This document shows positions 19,688 through 28,591 of a stretch of DNA of 64,000 nucleotides, one piece after another (within the stretch, counting starts at the first letter, position 1; the number at the start of each line of letters is the position of its first letter). The position numbers and the translations under genes are program-made. Location of the stretch: positions 1-64,000 of the forward strand of contig JBMOMJ010000029.1 of the NCBI GenBank assembly GCA_049324695.1, given 5' to 3'. This DNA comes from PMG-095 sp049324695 (GTDB lineage: Bacteria; Myxococcota_A; Polyangia; Polyangiales; Polyangiaceae). Below the pieces are notes generated by a model. That model had not been told where the DNA came from. It saw only the letters and a list, made by a program, of their open reading frames with translations, and ran no database searches.

Positions 19688-20038
19688 ATGTCAAGCAACG
19701 CGCTCTTTCGAACCTGTGCACGATTCACCTTGTTGGTGAGTTCAGTGTTCGTCGCGGCTTGTGACGAAACTGGGCCGCGCGTCTACACCGCGCGTTTGTT
19801 TCACGCAAGCGACATGGGCGGCGGCTGCCTCGACGCCTATGCGCCGATTGCCTTGGTCGAGGCGGACGAGCTCTCTGCCGATTGCGACCCCATTTGCCTC
19901 GTGCAGGGCGAGGCTCTCTACGTCTCTACCGTGTGCGCTCCGTATCCTTCGAGCTTCGAGGAAGTCTTGCCCGAGGCGTCGGCGGAGTGCGTCAGGGCGC
20001 GCGAGCTACTAACAATCGACGACGCGAGCTGTGAGTAA
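19688..20038 (+). CDS. Small Cys-rich lipoprotein beside TonB receptor
   Basis: A 116-residue protein starting 7 bases after the receptor stop codon. The signal ends V-A-A-C (Cys25), so it is probably lipidated. The mature part has six cysteines and many acidic residues (E-A-D-E-L-S-A-D-C-D-P-I-C). Its position suggests an accessory to the receptor, such as a surface ligand-capture lipoprotein, but no homologous domain was recognised. A strong hairpin follows, closing the three-gene operon that starts with the kinase at 15015. Confidence 0.65.
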   Translation: MSSNALFRTCARFTLLVSSVFVAACDETGPRVYTARLFHASDMGGGCLDAYAPIALVEADELSADCDPICLVQGEALYVSTVCAPYPSSFEEVLPEASAECVRARELLTIDDASCE

Positions 20039-20042
20039 GCGA

Positions 20043-20064
20043 GCTCGGAATTTTCTTTCCGAGC
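20043..20064 (+). terminator. Hairpin terminating the kinase/TonB operon
   Basis: A perfect 8-bp stem, GCTCGGAA (20043-20050) and TTCCGAGC (20057-20064), with loop TTTTCT, starts 4 bases after the stop codon. The downstream sequence AATACT is not a U-tract. Position and stem quality support termination. The rest of the gap to 20298 shows no gene I can support. Confidence 0.6.
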
Positions 20065-20298
20065 AATACTAACGCGGCGCTCCGTGAAGGTCTGTGGCGC
20101 ATTGTGTCCTTTGCGTCCCGCTGGGTATGGCCCTGAGTGCTTCGACCGAATCGAGTGCCGGGGAGTGGACTTCGCCCTGTTGCGAAATCATGGTAAGCAC
20201 TCTTACGTTTCTTGCTTTCTACGCACACGCCGCCGCCCGCGATTGGCGCGTCATCCGGGCAGCGTGAAGCGCTGTTTGGTTACAGGAGGTCTGCTTCC

Positions 20299-21789
20299 AT
20301 GGGTTCAGTCGGATTGGCCAGCGTTTGCCGCGTTGCGAGCGCTGCACGCCTCGGGGGTCTCGGCGCCGCGGGCTTGAGCTTGGCATTCGCACTCGGTTGC
20401 AGTGCGTCGTCCAATACCGGTAACCGCGCCAGTGGTGGAACCGGTACCAACAATGGCAGCGGCGGCTCGAATACGTCGGCACAGGGCGGGGCGAGCGATG
20501 GAAACGGCGGCAGCTCGATGAGCAGCAACGGCGGCTCGAGCAATGCGAACGGCGGGAGCGGCACTGGAGGTAGCTCGAGTGCTCAGGGCGGAGCCAGCAG
20601 CGGCGGCACGAGTAGCGCTAACGGCGGCAGCTCGACTGGCAGCGGCGGCGCCACCGCCAGCGGTGGCATGACGGGTGCGGCCGGCGCGTGCCAGATGGCA
20701 AAGTACAATTTCGAGCCGAAGATCCCCACCGTCTACGTGATGGTCGATCGCTCGGGCAGCATGTTCGACTGTATCTCCACGACGACCCAGGTGGAGCCGT
20801 CGTGCGCGACACCAGAAGACACGGCGTGGGTCAAGCTGCGTACGGCCGCCGAATCCGTGATGCAGACGCTCCAGGGCCAAGTGCGCTTCGGGTTCGCCTC
20901 GTTTACGGGCACCAACCCCACCGCAGGTGGAATGTGTCCGATGCTCGACGAGGTGGCGCCGGCGCTCAACAACTACGAGGCGATCAAGAAGGTATACGAC
21001 GGCTTGCCGTTCCAGCCCAATACGACCGAGGTCGGCAAGAAGTTTGAAACGCCCGCGCGGCAGGCGCTCGACACCATCGGCGGCAAGCTGATCGCCGACA
21101 CAGCTCCCGGCGACAAATACATCCTGTTCGTCACGGATGGTCAGCCCGATTACTGCGACGACGCGAACACGTTGTGCGCGCCAGACTCGGTGATTGCGGG
21201 TTTGCAGAACCTCAAGGCGAAGAACGTCACGACCATCGTGATGGGCCTACAGTCGGCGGTGCCGGATCTGCCAGCAGGTATTTTGCAGAGCTTCGCCAAC
21301 GCCGGTGCCGGGCAGCCCACGTTGGCGCCGCTGCGGGCCAACAGCGATGCTTTTGCTTTCTACGACCAATGCAACGGCGTCGCCGGTTGGCGCGCGGATC
21401 TGGTTGCCTCTGGCAAAACCGCCGAGCGTGGCGTAACCCTCGGAACCTACGTGACCACTGGGGGCGGCACGGCCAAGTTGTACGCACCGAGCAACGCCGA
21501 TCAGGCAATGATCGCCTCGCAGCTGGGGTCCGCGCTCGCAGGCGTGAAGAGCTGTACCTTCGATCTTTCGAACGTCGGTGGCCAATCCATCAAGGTCGAT
21601 TTGAACAACTTGGCGGCCGCCAGCGTGGCTATCGAAGGCAAGATGGTTCCGCAAGACGGTACCAGCGGTTGGTCGATGGCATCAGCTTCTCAGCTCGTGC
21701 TCAACGGTACTGCCTGCGAGACCTGGCGCTCGCCCAACAACAACAAGATCGATTTCAACTTCCCTTGCGACGCCATCATCTTCGAGTGA
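20299..21789 (+). CDS. von Willebrand factor A domain lipoprotein, paralogue 1
   Basis: Start ATG 20299 has AGGAGG at 20284-20289. The 496-residue product has a signal ending A-L-G-C (Cys34) and a G/S/N/A-rich linker to about residue 130. A VWA domain follows, opening V-Y-V-M-V-D-R-S-G-S-M, with an intact D-x-S-x-S metal-ion-dependent adhesion motif, and continuing F-V-T-D-G-Q-P-D. A C-terminal beta region with paired Cys follows. VWA domains bind protein partners through a metal ion, so this is probably a surface or periplasmic adhesion or assembly factor. It is followed 29 bases later by a related gene, probably in one transcript. Lipoproteins with this G/S linker architecture are typical of Polyangia. 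Confidence 0.85.
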   Translation: MGSVGLASVCRVASAARLGGLGAAGLSLAFALGCSASSNTGNRASGGTGTNNGSGGSNTSAQGGASDGNGGSSMSSNGGSSNANGGSGTGGSSSAQGGASSGGTSSANGGSSTGSGGATASGGMTGAAGACQMAKYNFEPKIPTVYVMVDRSGSMFDCISTTTQVEPSCATPEDTAWVKLRTAAESVMQTLQGQVRFGFASFTGTNPTAGGMCPMLDEVAPALNNYEAIKKVYDGLPFQPNTTEVGKKFETPARQALDTIGGKLIADTAPGDKYILFVTDGQPDYCDDANTLCAPDSVIAGLQNLKAKNVTTIVMGLQSAVPDLPAGILQSFANAGAGQPTLAPLRANSDAFAFYDQCNGVAGWRADLVASGKTAERGVTLGTYVTTGGGTAKLYAPSNADQAMIASQLGSALAGVKSCTFDLSNVGGQSIKVDLNNLAAASVAIEGKMVPQDGTSGWSMASASQLVLNGTACETWRSPNNNKIDFNFPCDAIIFE

Positions 21790-21818
21790 CGGGCGTGCTT
21801 ACCGAGAGAGTTTCTTCG

Positions 21819-23336
21819 ATGAGTCATTTCCGCAGTGTTCGGCGGGCCTTCGTCACAGCTGGCTTGGCGCTCTTTATCGGTTGCAGCTCGGCGCCGTCTG
21901 GCGGCAACCGCAACAACGAGTCGCAGGGCGGCTCAACCAATTCGAGCAACGGAGGCAGCACCAGCTCCGGCGGCAACGGTTCCGCCCAAGGTGGCTCCGG
22001 CGTGAACCTCGGAATGGGTGGCTCCAACAACTCGTCCGGCAACTCTGGTGTGGCTGGCGACACCTGCGCCGCGACCTCTGTTTCAGCGAAGCTCGTGCCG
22101 CTCGATCTGTACGTGATGATGGACAGCTCGAAATCCATGAACGAGCCGACGTCGTCCGGCACGACCAAGTGGAAGGCCACTACCGACGCACTCAAGGGCT
22201 TCTTCGCCGACGCGAATTCGGACGGCATCGGTGTTGCGCTCAAGTTCTTTCCCGAGGAGAAGCCCGGAGCTCCGGCGTCATGCTCGAATAACTCGGATTG
22301 CACTGGGTTCGGCAATTGTGAGCAGCGCACCGCCTGCGTTGCCAAGGGCACTTTCACCAAAGTGGTGACGTCGAGCTCATTGTGCGACGCCAATAAGCCG
22401 TGTGCGAATGCCAACGAAGAGTGCGCACCGGTCCAGCGTTGCATGGATGGTCCCAATTGCGCAAAGGTCTACTGCGTCGCCGCCGCAGGCGCGGCGTGCC
22501 CCACGGATTGCGTTCCGTTCACCGGTTACTGCAGCGGTCGCGACGTGTGCTCTGCCGCGGACTACGCGAACCCGGTTGTGCCATTCGCAACCTTGCCGCA
22601 AGCCGCGTCAACGCTGAATGGCGCGCTCGATGCGCGTATGCCCGACGGCTACACTCCGACCGGTCCTGCGCTAACCGGCGCTCTGCAGCAAGCGCAGGAA
22701 CGCGCCAAAGCCAACCCGGGCCGCAAAGTTGCCGTCATTCTCGTCACCGATGGGTTGCCGGGTGGCTTCATTCCCAACGCTCCGCCGATGGAATGCACTC
22801 CCAGCAAGATTCCGGAAATCGCCGACGTGTTGAAGGGCGCAACCGGTACTAGCGGCATGCCGCCGATTCAAACCTTCGTGGTGGGCGTGTTCGGGCCCTG
22901 TGATCTCAAAGATCAAAACGTGATGCCCGAAGCGAACCTCAACCAACTTGCCGAGGCGGGTGGCACCAAGAAGGCGGTGGTGATCAGCACCGACTCCAAC
23001 GTGCAACAGCAGCTGCAAGACGCTCTCAAGCAAGCGCGCACATCGGCAATCGCCTGCCAGTACGAGCTACCGAAGCCGGATTCTGGCAGCATCGACACCG
23101 GCAAGGTCAACGTGAAGTTCAGCTCGGGCTCTACCGGCACGAAGACGATTCTGTACGTGACCGAAAAAGCCAAGTGTGATCCCTCGAACGGTGGCTGGTA
23201 CTACGACCAAGACCCTCTGCAGGGCGGCAAGCCGACGCGGATCATTGTGTGTGATCAGAGCTGCTCGCAGTTTCAATCGATTCAAGACGGGCGCGTCGAC
23301 ATCGCCCTCCGTTGCAAGACCGAGGTGCCGCTCTGA
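21819..23336 (+). CDS. von Willebrand factor A domain lipoprotein, paralogue 2
   Basis: A 505-residue lipoprotein from ATG 21819 (GAGAGAG upstream). The signal ends F-I-G-C, with a short G/S/N linker to about 75. The VWA domain opens L-Y-V-M-M-D-S-S-K-S-M with an intact MIDAS motif. Unlike its neighbour it carries an inserted Cys-rich segment near residues 155-250, containing many C-x(3-6)-C pairs typical of small disulfide modules. The fold then resumes with V-I-L-V-T-D-G-L-P. Shared C-terminal features, including the C-x(n)-L-P segment and I-D-x-G-K-V-N-V-K-F, resemble the preceding gene, so the two are diverged tandem paralogues. It converges on the large regulator gene. Confidence 0.85.
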   Translation: MSHFRSVRRAFVTAGLALFIGCSSAPSGGNRNNESQGGSTNSSNGGSTSSGGNGSAQGGSGVNLGMGGSNNSSGNSGVAGDTCAATSVSAKLVPLDLYVMMDSSKSMNEPTSSGTTKWKATTDALKGFFADANSDGIGVALKFFPEEKPGAPASCSNNSDCTGFGNCEQRTACVAKGTFTKVVTSSSLCDANKPCANANEECAPVQRCMDGPNCAKVYCVAAAGAACPTDCVPFTGYCSGRDVCSAADYANPVVPFATLPQAASTLNGALDARMPDGYTPTGPALTGALQQAQERAKANPGRKVAVILVTDGLPGGFIPNAPPMECTPSKIPEIADVLKGATGTSGMPPIQTFVVGVFGPCDLKDQNVMPEANLNQLAEAGGTKKAVVISTDSNVQQQLQDALKQARTSAIACQYELPKPDSGSIDTGKVNVKFSSGSTGTKTILYVTEKAKCDPSNGGWYYDQDPLQGGKPTRIIVCDQSCSQFQSIQDGRVDIALRCKTEVPL

Positions 23337-23343
23337 GCCGAGG

Positions 23344-23370
23344 GAGCTGCTCGGCAGCTACGAGCAGCTC
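23344..23370. terminator. Bidirectional hairpin overlapping the regulator stop codon
   Basis: A perfect 10-bp stem, GAGCTGCTCG (23344-23353) and CGAGCAGCTC (23361-23370), with a 7-base loop. It starts 8 bases past the VWA gene stop and overlaps the stop and last codons of the convergent regulator gene. Either strand can form it, so it is a good bidirectional terminator candidate. Confidence 0.6.
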
Positions 23371-26363
23371 GCCAGTGATCGCCGCGCGCGGCCTGTCCAC
23401 GGGCGTGAACACGCCTGTTCGGCTTCGAGCAACGATCGCTTGAACCACTGCTTGGCGCGCTCGAAATCGCCCAGGCTGCGGCTGAGCTCGCCGAGGTACC
23501 AACTCACGGGCCCTAGATAGACTTCGAGCTGCACTCCCACATGACGGCCGGCGAATCGCTCGAGCGCCGCGTACACGGCCGGCTGCAGCATGTGTCCGGT
23601 GAGTGAGCTCGCCATCCCCAGCATGCAAAGGCAAACTGGGCGAAGTCGATCGTCTGGAATCACTTCTAGCCCAGCCTCGGCGAAGCGGTCGATCCCTGCA
23701 CGGCTCTCTTCGAGCTGGCCGAGCAGAGCTTGTGAAAGCGCGATGCTGCACATGAGCGGCGCATAGTTGGGCACGAACGCAAGCACGGCGTGAGCGCAGG
23801 CGAGCGACTCCTGAACAAGGCGAGTGCGATCGGGCTCAACGCTCTCGAGCGCGAGGGACAGGGCTTGACCTGCGAACAGGCTCGTCGCGGCAAGGCTTTC
23901 GGCGCCTCGCGCCTCACGAATGCGCCGTGCGCCGAGCTCGGCTTGCGCCAAATCCCCAGCCAGCAGTGCGCGCAAATAATCGAGCCAGTCGGCGCGCCGA
24001 TCGATGACGTGCTCGGGGTAGGGCTGCCGCGCGCAGTCGGCGATGTGTGCGCCGATCTCCGCCAACAGCTCTGCGCCGCGACCGAGCTCGATCAAGCAGC
24101 CCATGCGCACGAGGCGGGCGCGATGAATGCTGCCGGCCACATCACCGCGCCGGATGGAGGCCAGCGCGGCGTCAGCGGCAGCCAAGCTTCCGTGCGGATC
24201 CCCGATGTGTTGTTGATGGCGATCGAGCTCTCCCACGAACGCGACCAAAGCGGCCGGAGAGTCTTTGACCATGTCGTGCGCCTGCAGCAAAAGCTCGCGC
24301 GAGCGTTCCGCCGGCATGGTCGCGAAGCATGCAACTGTGAGCGCACATAGCAGTTGCGCGCGCAGGCTTCCGGGTTCGGCGGCGAGTTCGATGGCACGCT
24401 GCACCCAGGTTTGAAAGGCTTGATGGACCGCAGCGTGCTCGCCGAGCAGGCGAAACCAGCCGAGCACGCTGTGGCCAACCGTGTCGTGGAGACCGTGCGT
24501 CCAAGCGAATTCGGCGCAGGCCAAGAAGTCGGCGTCGGCTTCCTTGTTGCGGCCTTGCAGCGTATGAGTCGTGGCCAGCGACAGCATCAGCGCAGCGCGT
24601 CGCTCCGGATCACCGGCTTCACTGCGAGCCAGTGCCAGGCCATCATTGCAAAACGACTCCGACAGCTCGTAGTCGAGCTTGCGGCGAGCACACTCCGACG
24701 CTCGCAGCAGTGAGTCGAGCACCTCGGGCAGAGGCTGCACGGGGTGACCCGCCAGAGCGTGGCGCGCGACGCGAAACCAGAGGTCGTCGTCGTCGCTTTC
24801 TGCGCGCGCGGCCAAATGGCATGCGATCGCCGCGTGGCGCGCCGTGCGCTCCTCGAGCGACAACTCCACCACGAAGGCCTCGCGCACTAGATCGTGAGAG
24901 AAGCGGAACCCGAGCTGCCCAGGAAGCGGCGTCTCAAGCACGTGCGCCGATACCGCCGGTGCTAACAGCTCGAGCAGCTGCTGCTTGTCGCCTTCACCAC
25001 GCGGCGGCAGGTCACTCACCCGAAACTCGCGGCCGAGCAGCGCAGCATCTTGCAGTAAGCGCGCGGTCTCGCCTGGCAGCGGCCCAATGCGCTCGCGAAT
25101 CGCCGCGGTGACTCGCGCCGGCAGCTCCAGCGCGCTCGACATCGCGTGGCGTAGCTCGTTGAGGGTTCCGAGTGAGCTCAGGCGGCGAATGGCTTCTTGC
25201 ACCAAAAGCGGATGCCCGCCGGTAAACTCGTGCAGCACTTTCGCTGAAGCATCGATCAGGTTGGGCGCGTTGGCGCCAGCTTCCGTAGTGCACAGCCACT
25301 CAGAAAGCGCGTTCGGGCTCAACCCGGACAAGGTAATGACGCCGACGCTGGGATGCGCGCCGCGTGCCGCCGCTTCCAACCAGGGGCGCCGTGAGGCTTC
25401 GAAGGGTCGGCAGGTAGCGACGATCACGACGCGCGAATCGGCGACAGCGCTTGCCAGGTGCTCGAGCAGCAGGAGTGCGCCGTCATCGGCGCAGTGCGCG
25501 TCTTCGATGATGATCGCGAGAGGATGTTGTTCTCCGCCACGGCGCAGGAACGTTTTCACGGAGTCGAACACCCGAAAGCGCGTCTGCACGCTGTCGTCGA
25601 GATCGACATCGCTCCAGGCACGGCCCGGTTTGGGGTCCAACTCTGGCAGTAGACGCGCCAGATCGTCGAGACGCTCGCCAGCCAGCTTTGCCGTCGCGCT
25701 CGCGCCGTGCAGGTTCATCCAGGCTCGCATCACCTCTGGCCATGGCCACAGCGCGGGCGCGCCCCCAGCTTCCCAGCAGCGGCCGCGCAGCACACTCAAT
25801 TCAGCCGGATCCGCTTCGCGAGCAAAGCGCTCGACGAGCGCAGTTTTCCCAATGCCCTGCTCTCCCAAGAGAAGCAGAAGTCGCCCTCGTCCGGATGCGG
25901 CATCGTGCGCGGCTCTACGTAAAGTTTCGAGCTCGTTCTCGCGCCCAAAAAACAGCGGAGCGCCACTCGTCGTGGCAGCGAAGCGTGTGGACGCGCCGTC
26001 AATCGGGAGCCCTGAACTACTGGCGAACTCCGTCACTGGCGTCGCTTCAGACGCGAACCGGAAGCCTTTCCCGCGTACCGTCTGAATCAACTTCGGCGAA
26101 GCTGGATCATCACCCAACGCGCGCCTGAGAGTGACCACGACTTGCCGGATCGCAGAGTGAGAAACAACCTGCCCGCGCCAGGGTCCTGCAATTAGCTGCT
26201 CGACGGCTACGAGCTTGCCGCGATTTTTGATCAGCAGCGCCAACGTATCCATCGCGAGCGCCGGTAAAGACACGAGCGAGCCACGCGATCTGAGCTCGAA
26301 GCGCTCTTCGTCGAAGGCAAAATCACCGAAGCGTAAAATCATCTCGGGTTGCGTTGACCCCAT
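23358..26363 (-). CDS. Winged-helix/AAA ATPase transcriptional regulator
   Basis: A 1001-residue STAND-type regulator. Residues 8-105 form an OmpR/PhoB-type winged helix (I-L-R-F-G-D-F-A-F-D start, V-S-H-S-A-I-R-Q-V-V recognition region, V-R-G-K-G-F-R-F wing). An ATPase domain follows with F-F-G-R-E-N-E-L at 138-145, Walker A G-E-Q-G-I-G-K-T at 167-174 and a Walker B-like I-I-I-E-D-A-H near 281-287. The rest is a long helical TPR-like sensor region. Such proteins use ATP-dependent oligomerisation to control transcription. ATG 26342 is an alternative start that begins exactly at the winged helix. The target is unknown. It faces the VWA lipoprotein genes but converges on them, so regulation of that operon is speculative. 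Confidence 0.88.
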   Translation of the reverse strand: MGSTQPEMILRFGDFAFDEERFELRSRGSLVSLPALAMDTLALLIKNRGKLVAVEQLIAGPWRGQVVSHSAIRQVVVTLRRALGDDPASPKLIQTVRGKGFRFASEATPVTEFASSSGLPIDGASTRFAATTSGAPLFFGRENELETLRRAAHDAASGRGRLLLLLGEQGIGKTALVERFAREADPAELSVLRGRCWEAGGAPALWPWPEVMRAWMNLHGASATAKLAGERLDDLARLLPELDPKPGRAWSDVDLDDSVQTRFRVFDSVKTFLRRGGEQHPLAIIIEDAHCADDGALLLLEHLASAVADSRVVIVATCRPFEASRRPWLEAAARGAHPSVGVITLSGLSPNALSEWLCTTEAGANAPNLIDASAKVLHEFTGGHPLLVQEAIRRLSSLGTLNELRHAMSSALELPARVTAAIRERIGPLPGETARLLQDAALLGREFRVSDLPPRGEGDKQQLLELLAPAVSAHVLETPLPGQLGFRFSHDLVREAFVVELSLEERTARHAAIACHLAARAESDDDDLWFRVARHALAGHPVQPLPEVLDSLLRASECARRKLDYELSESFCNDGLALARSEAGDPERRAALMLSLATTHTLQGRNKEADADFLACAEFAWTHGLHDTVGHSVLGWFRLLGEHAAVHQAFQTWVQRAIELAAEPGSLRAQLLCALTVACFATMPAERSRELLLQAHDMVKDSPAALVAFVGELDRHQQHIGDPHGSLAAADAALASIRRGDVAGSIHRARLVRMGCLIELGRGAELLAEIGAHIADCARQPYPEHVIDRRADWLDYLRALLAGDLAQAELGARRIREARGAESLAATSLFAGQALSLALESVEPDRTRLVQESLACAHAVLAFVPNYAPLMCSIALSQALLGQLEESRAGIDRFAEAGLEVIPDDRLRPVCLCMLGMASSLTGHMLQPAVYAALERFAGRHVGVQLEVYLGPVSWYLGELSRSLGDFERAKQWFKRSLLEAEQACSRPWTGRARRSLASCS

Positions 26364-26593
26364 GCCGGCCAGCGGCGATCAAAGTGCAACCGAGCAGCCG
26401 GGCGGCTCACGATAGTCTCACAATAGTCTCACGCGCCTGATGTCTGATTTCGTGAGAGGGCGCAAGGGCGTCGACGCGGCTTTGCCGATACAGCCGTCGT
26501 TCCGCGGGCCTGGTGTGTGTGGGCGGCAAGCCCAGCCGAAGCAAGGGGGGTTTCGCGTCCGGTCTGAGTGTGTCGGTCTGGCGTGGGTTTTAC

Positions 26594-27019
26594 TCAGCGG
26601 GTGGATAGTGTGATTGAGGGCAGTAGCCGCGAGAAAAATGCTCGATAGCGCTGCAAACACACGCGCAGTTCCTCCGTGGAGACGCTATCGCCCTGTGCCC
26701 ATTGCCGCTCGAGCTCACCCCGTTCGGAGCTGAACGAATCGACGATGCGCTGCATCAACTCGCTCACCAGCGCATGCGCCTCTGCGACGGAGCGGCGCGG
26801 ATCGTCGACGAACTGCGATTGGATTTGCAACCATCGCTCACTCGCTTCCGCAGAGTGGCGCGGTTGCAGGTACGGAGTCGGCTCGGCGTCGAGGTCGACT
26901 GGAACATCGTACACTGGCGGTTCGTTGGAGAGCGCCTGAAGGGAAGGTGCGCGCGAAACATCGTCGACGGGCAGGGCTTGTTGCGAATCGACGGACAGAC
27001 TCTCTGTTGAAGTGGTCAT
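26594..27019 (-). CDS. FVDDP-motif protein, soluble paralogue
   Basis: A 141-residue cytosolic protein without signal or membrane helix. Its central helical region has W-L-Q-I-Q-S-Q-F-V-D-D-P-R-R-S-V-A-E-A, followed by T-E-E-L-R-V-C-L-Q-R-Y-R-A-F-F-S-R-L-L. Both motifs recur in the protein encoded just upstream. The family is widespread as hypothetical proteins in soil bacteria, and I know no function for it. The start codon overlaps the upstream gene's stop (ATGA), so the two are translationally coupled. The 230 bases downstream of this gene, to 26364, contain nothing I can support. Confidence 0.72.
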   Translation of the reverse strand: MTTSTESLSVDSQQALPVDDVSRAPSLQALSNEPPVYDVPVDLDAEPTPYLQPRHSAEASERWLQIQSQFVDDPRRSVAEAHALVSELMQRIVDSFSSERGELERQWAQGDSVSTEELRVCLQRYRAFFSRLLPSITLSTR

Positions 27020-27600
27020 GCGCGAGCCTCCTGAAGCTCCACCGCTGCGTCGGGCGGGGAGAGCAGGTCGGAAAACAGAGCGCGATAGTGAACGAACGCC
27101 TGTCGCAACTCTTCGGTATTGGCTCGCCCCTCGCGATTGGCTTCGGCGAGCACGCGGGCGGCGCGATAGTGTTGGATTACGTTGGCGTGTTCGACGGAGA
27201 GATCCGCCACACGCTGTTCGAAGTTTTCGAGCGGGTAGCCACTCGCGGCCATGACATTTTTGATGAGGTCATCCGCCGCGCGCACGGCGCCCGACGGATC
27301 GTCCACGAATCGAGTTTGAATGGCCTGCCAGTGAGCGCCGTATTGAGTGCGCTCGGCGTCGGAGAGCGTACGGAGCTGCAGGCGGTCGACACGCTTTGCG
27401 CGGGCCAGCAACTCTCGTTCGGCGCGTCCAACGCTGCCGTTTTCCTCAATCGCACGCTCGTATTCCGGACCAAAGCGCTCGCGCAGAGAAGCGCGGCGAC
27501 GGCGAGAGGCACGCGTGATGGCCCAAGCTGCCCAGGCAATCGCGATCACCAAGAGGACGCCGAGCAACAGCAACGGTGTCTGCAGGTCTTCCGAAATCAT
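27016..27600 (-). CDS. FVDDP-motif protein, membrane-anchored paralogue
   Basis: From ATG 27600, preceded by GAGG about 9 bases upstream, the product has 194 residues. One N-terminal membrane helix (about 8-30) is followed by basic residues and then a helical domain containing R-F-G-P-E-Y-E-R-A, R-A-E-R-E-L-L-A-R, W-Q-A-I-Q-T-R-F-V-D-D-P and T-E-E-L-R-Q-A-F-V-H-Y-R-A-L-F-S-D-L-L. The last two motifs are shared with the downstream gene. The longer upstream extension in this frame reads as unrelated basic sequence and was not used. The membrane-bound plus soluble pair suggests two interacting or competing forms. Function unknown. Confidence 0.75.
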   Translation of the reverse strand: MISEDLQTPLLLLGVLLVIAIAWAAWAITRASRRRRASLRERFGPEYERAIEENGSVGRAERELLARAKRVDRLQLRTLSDAERTQYGAHWQAIQTRFVDDPSGAVRAADDLIKNVMAASGYPLENFEQRVADLSVEHANVIQHYRAARVLAEANREGRANTEELRQAFVHYRALFSDLLSPPDAAVELQEARA

Positions 27601-27782
27601 GACGGTCACCTCGACACACTGCGGAGGCAATGCGCGTACCAACCCGCGTTGCTTAAGCCGCTCGATTACGGCAAACCGGCGCCAGCCCAGGCGTTTGCGG
27701 CTGCGCTTTTCGCTGCGCTTGGTAGCAGGATCGCCGCGTCCCGCAAGCTTGCCCCGCGACGTCGCCGCGCTTCCGTTGCGGT

Positions 27783-28511
27783 TCAACCGGGAGCGGCTCG
27801 CAGGGTGCGCAGCCGCTTTTGCCAGGTCGCTGGCAGAGCTCGAGTTGCTTCCTTGAAAGTCACCCCCGACATTTCGGCGGCATGACGCGAGACGAAGTCG
27901 TACGTGAGCTGCGGATTGCGTTTGGCGGTAGCGCGCAACACCCAACCGATGGCTTTGCGAATGAAGAACTCGCGTTCGCTCAACATCGGCTCTGCCAAGC
28001 GAGCGAAGTGAGCGAAGTCACCTGCGCCCGCGAGCAGGACGTCATGCAGACACAAGAGCGCCGTACGGCGTATCCAAAAGTTTTTGTCTTTGGCCCAATC
28101 GTCCAGGCTTCTGGCGAGGGCTGGTTCGCGCGCCACGAGCGGACCGAGCACTTTGATGGCCAGCCAATCCACGTGCGCCCAGGTGTCGGCGGAGCGCAGC
28201 AGAGTGATCAGCCACTTTGCGTCGCTCGGCCGCAACAAATCGACGCGCTGCTCCAGAATCGCGATGGCTAACGAGCGCAACTCGTGAACCTCCGTTTCCC
28301 AGGCTTTCCGGCTCAAGCGCTCGAGACTGGCTCGATCGAGCTCAGGATGTACGCGCACGAAGGCTTTAGCTTCGCGTCGCAGGATCGGCACGTTGACACC
28401 CAAGAACTCGAGGCTGCTCTTCAGATACTTCTTCTCGTTGATTGCGCGCTCGGGGGTAGCCTCCTTCGAGAGGTTTGCTCGCAGCTCGCGCAGCGTGATT
28501 TCGACGTTCAT
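27783..28511 (-). CDS. AlkD-type DNA alkylation repair glycosylase
   Basis: From ATG 28511 the protein has 242 residues, close to the AlkD family size. It is all helical (HEAT-like repeats). The residues that define AlkD activity on N3- and N7-alkylpurines are visible: Trp111 and Asp115 in D-T-W-A-H-V-D, Arg148/149 in F-W-I-R-R-T, and Trp190 in I-G-W-V-L-R. They match the family's Trp/Asp/Arg/Trp set at nearly identical positions. It should excise alkylated bases without flipping them. The window also encodes Ada and AlkB about 20 kb away. Its 5' end faces a divergent lipoprotein gene, with an 80-base shared promoter region. Confidence 0.92.
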   Translation of the reverse strand: MNVEITLRELRANLSKEATPERAINEKKYLKSSLEFLGVNVPILRREAKAFVRVHPELDRASLERLSRKAWETEVHELRSLAIAILEQRVDLLRPSDAKWLITLLRSADTWAHVDWLAIKVLGPLVAREPALARSLDDWAKDKNFWIRRTALLCLHDVLLAGAGDFAHFARLAEPMLSEREFFIRKAIGWVLRATAKRNPQLTYDFVSRHAAEMSGVTFKEATRALPATWQKRLRTLRAAPG

Positions 28512-28591
28512 GCGAGATTCCAGCGTGTGAGAGGTTGCGTACGCTAGCAGCAGCCGCACCGGCGCGAAAAGTGCGCTACGGTTCGCTCACG

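Noticed and set aside
26418..26660. 80-codon minus-strand frame
   Set aside because: It overlaps the end of the FVDDP-motif gene, has no ribosome site and no recognisable domain.
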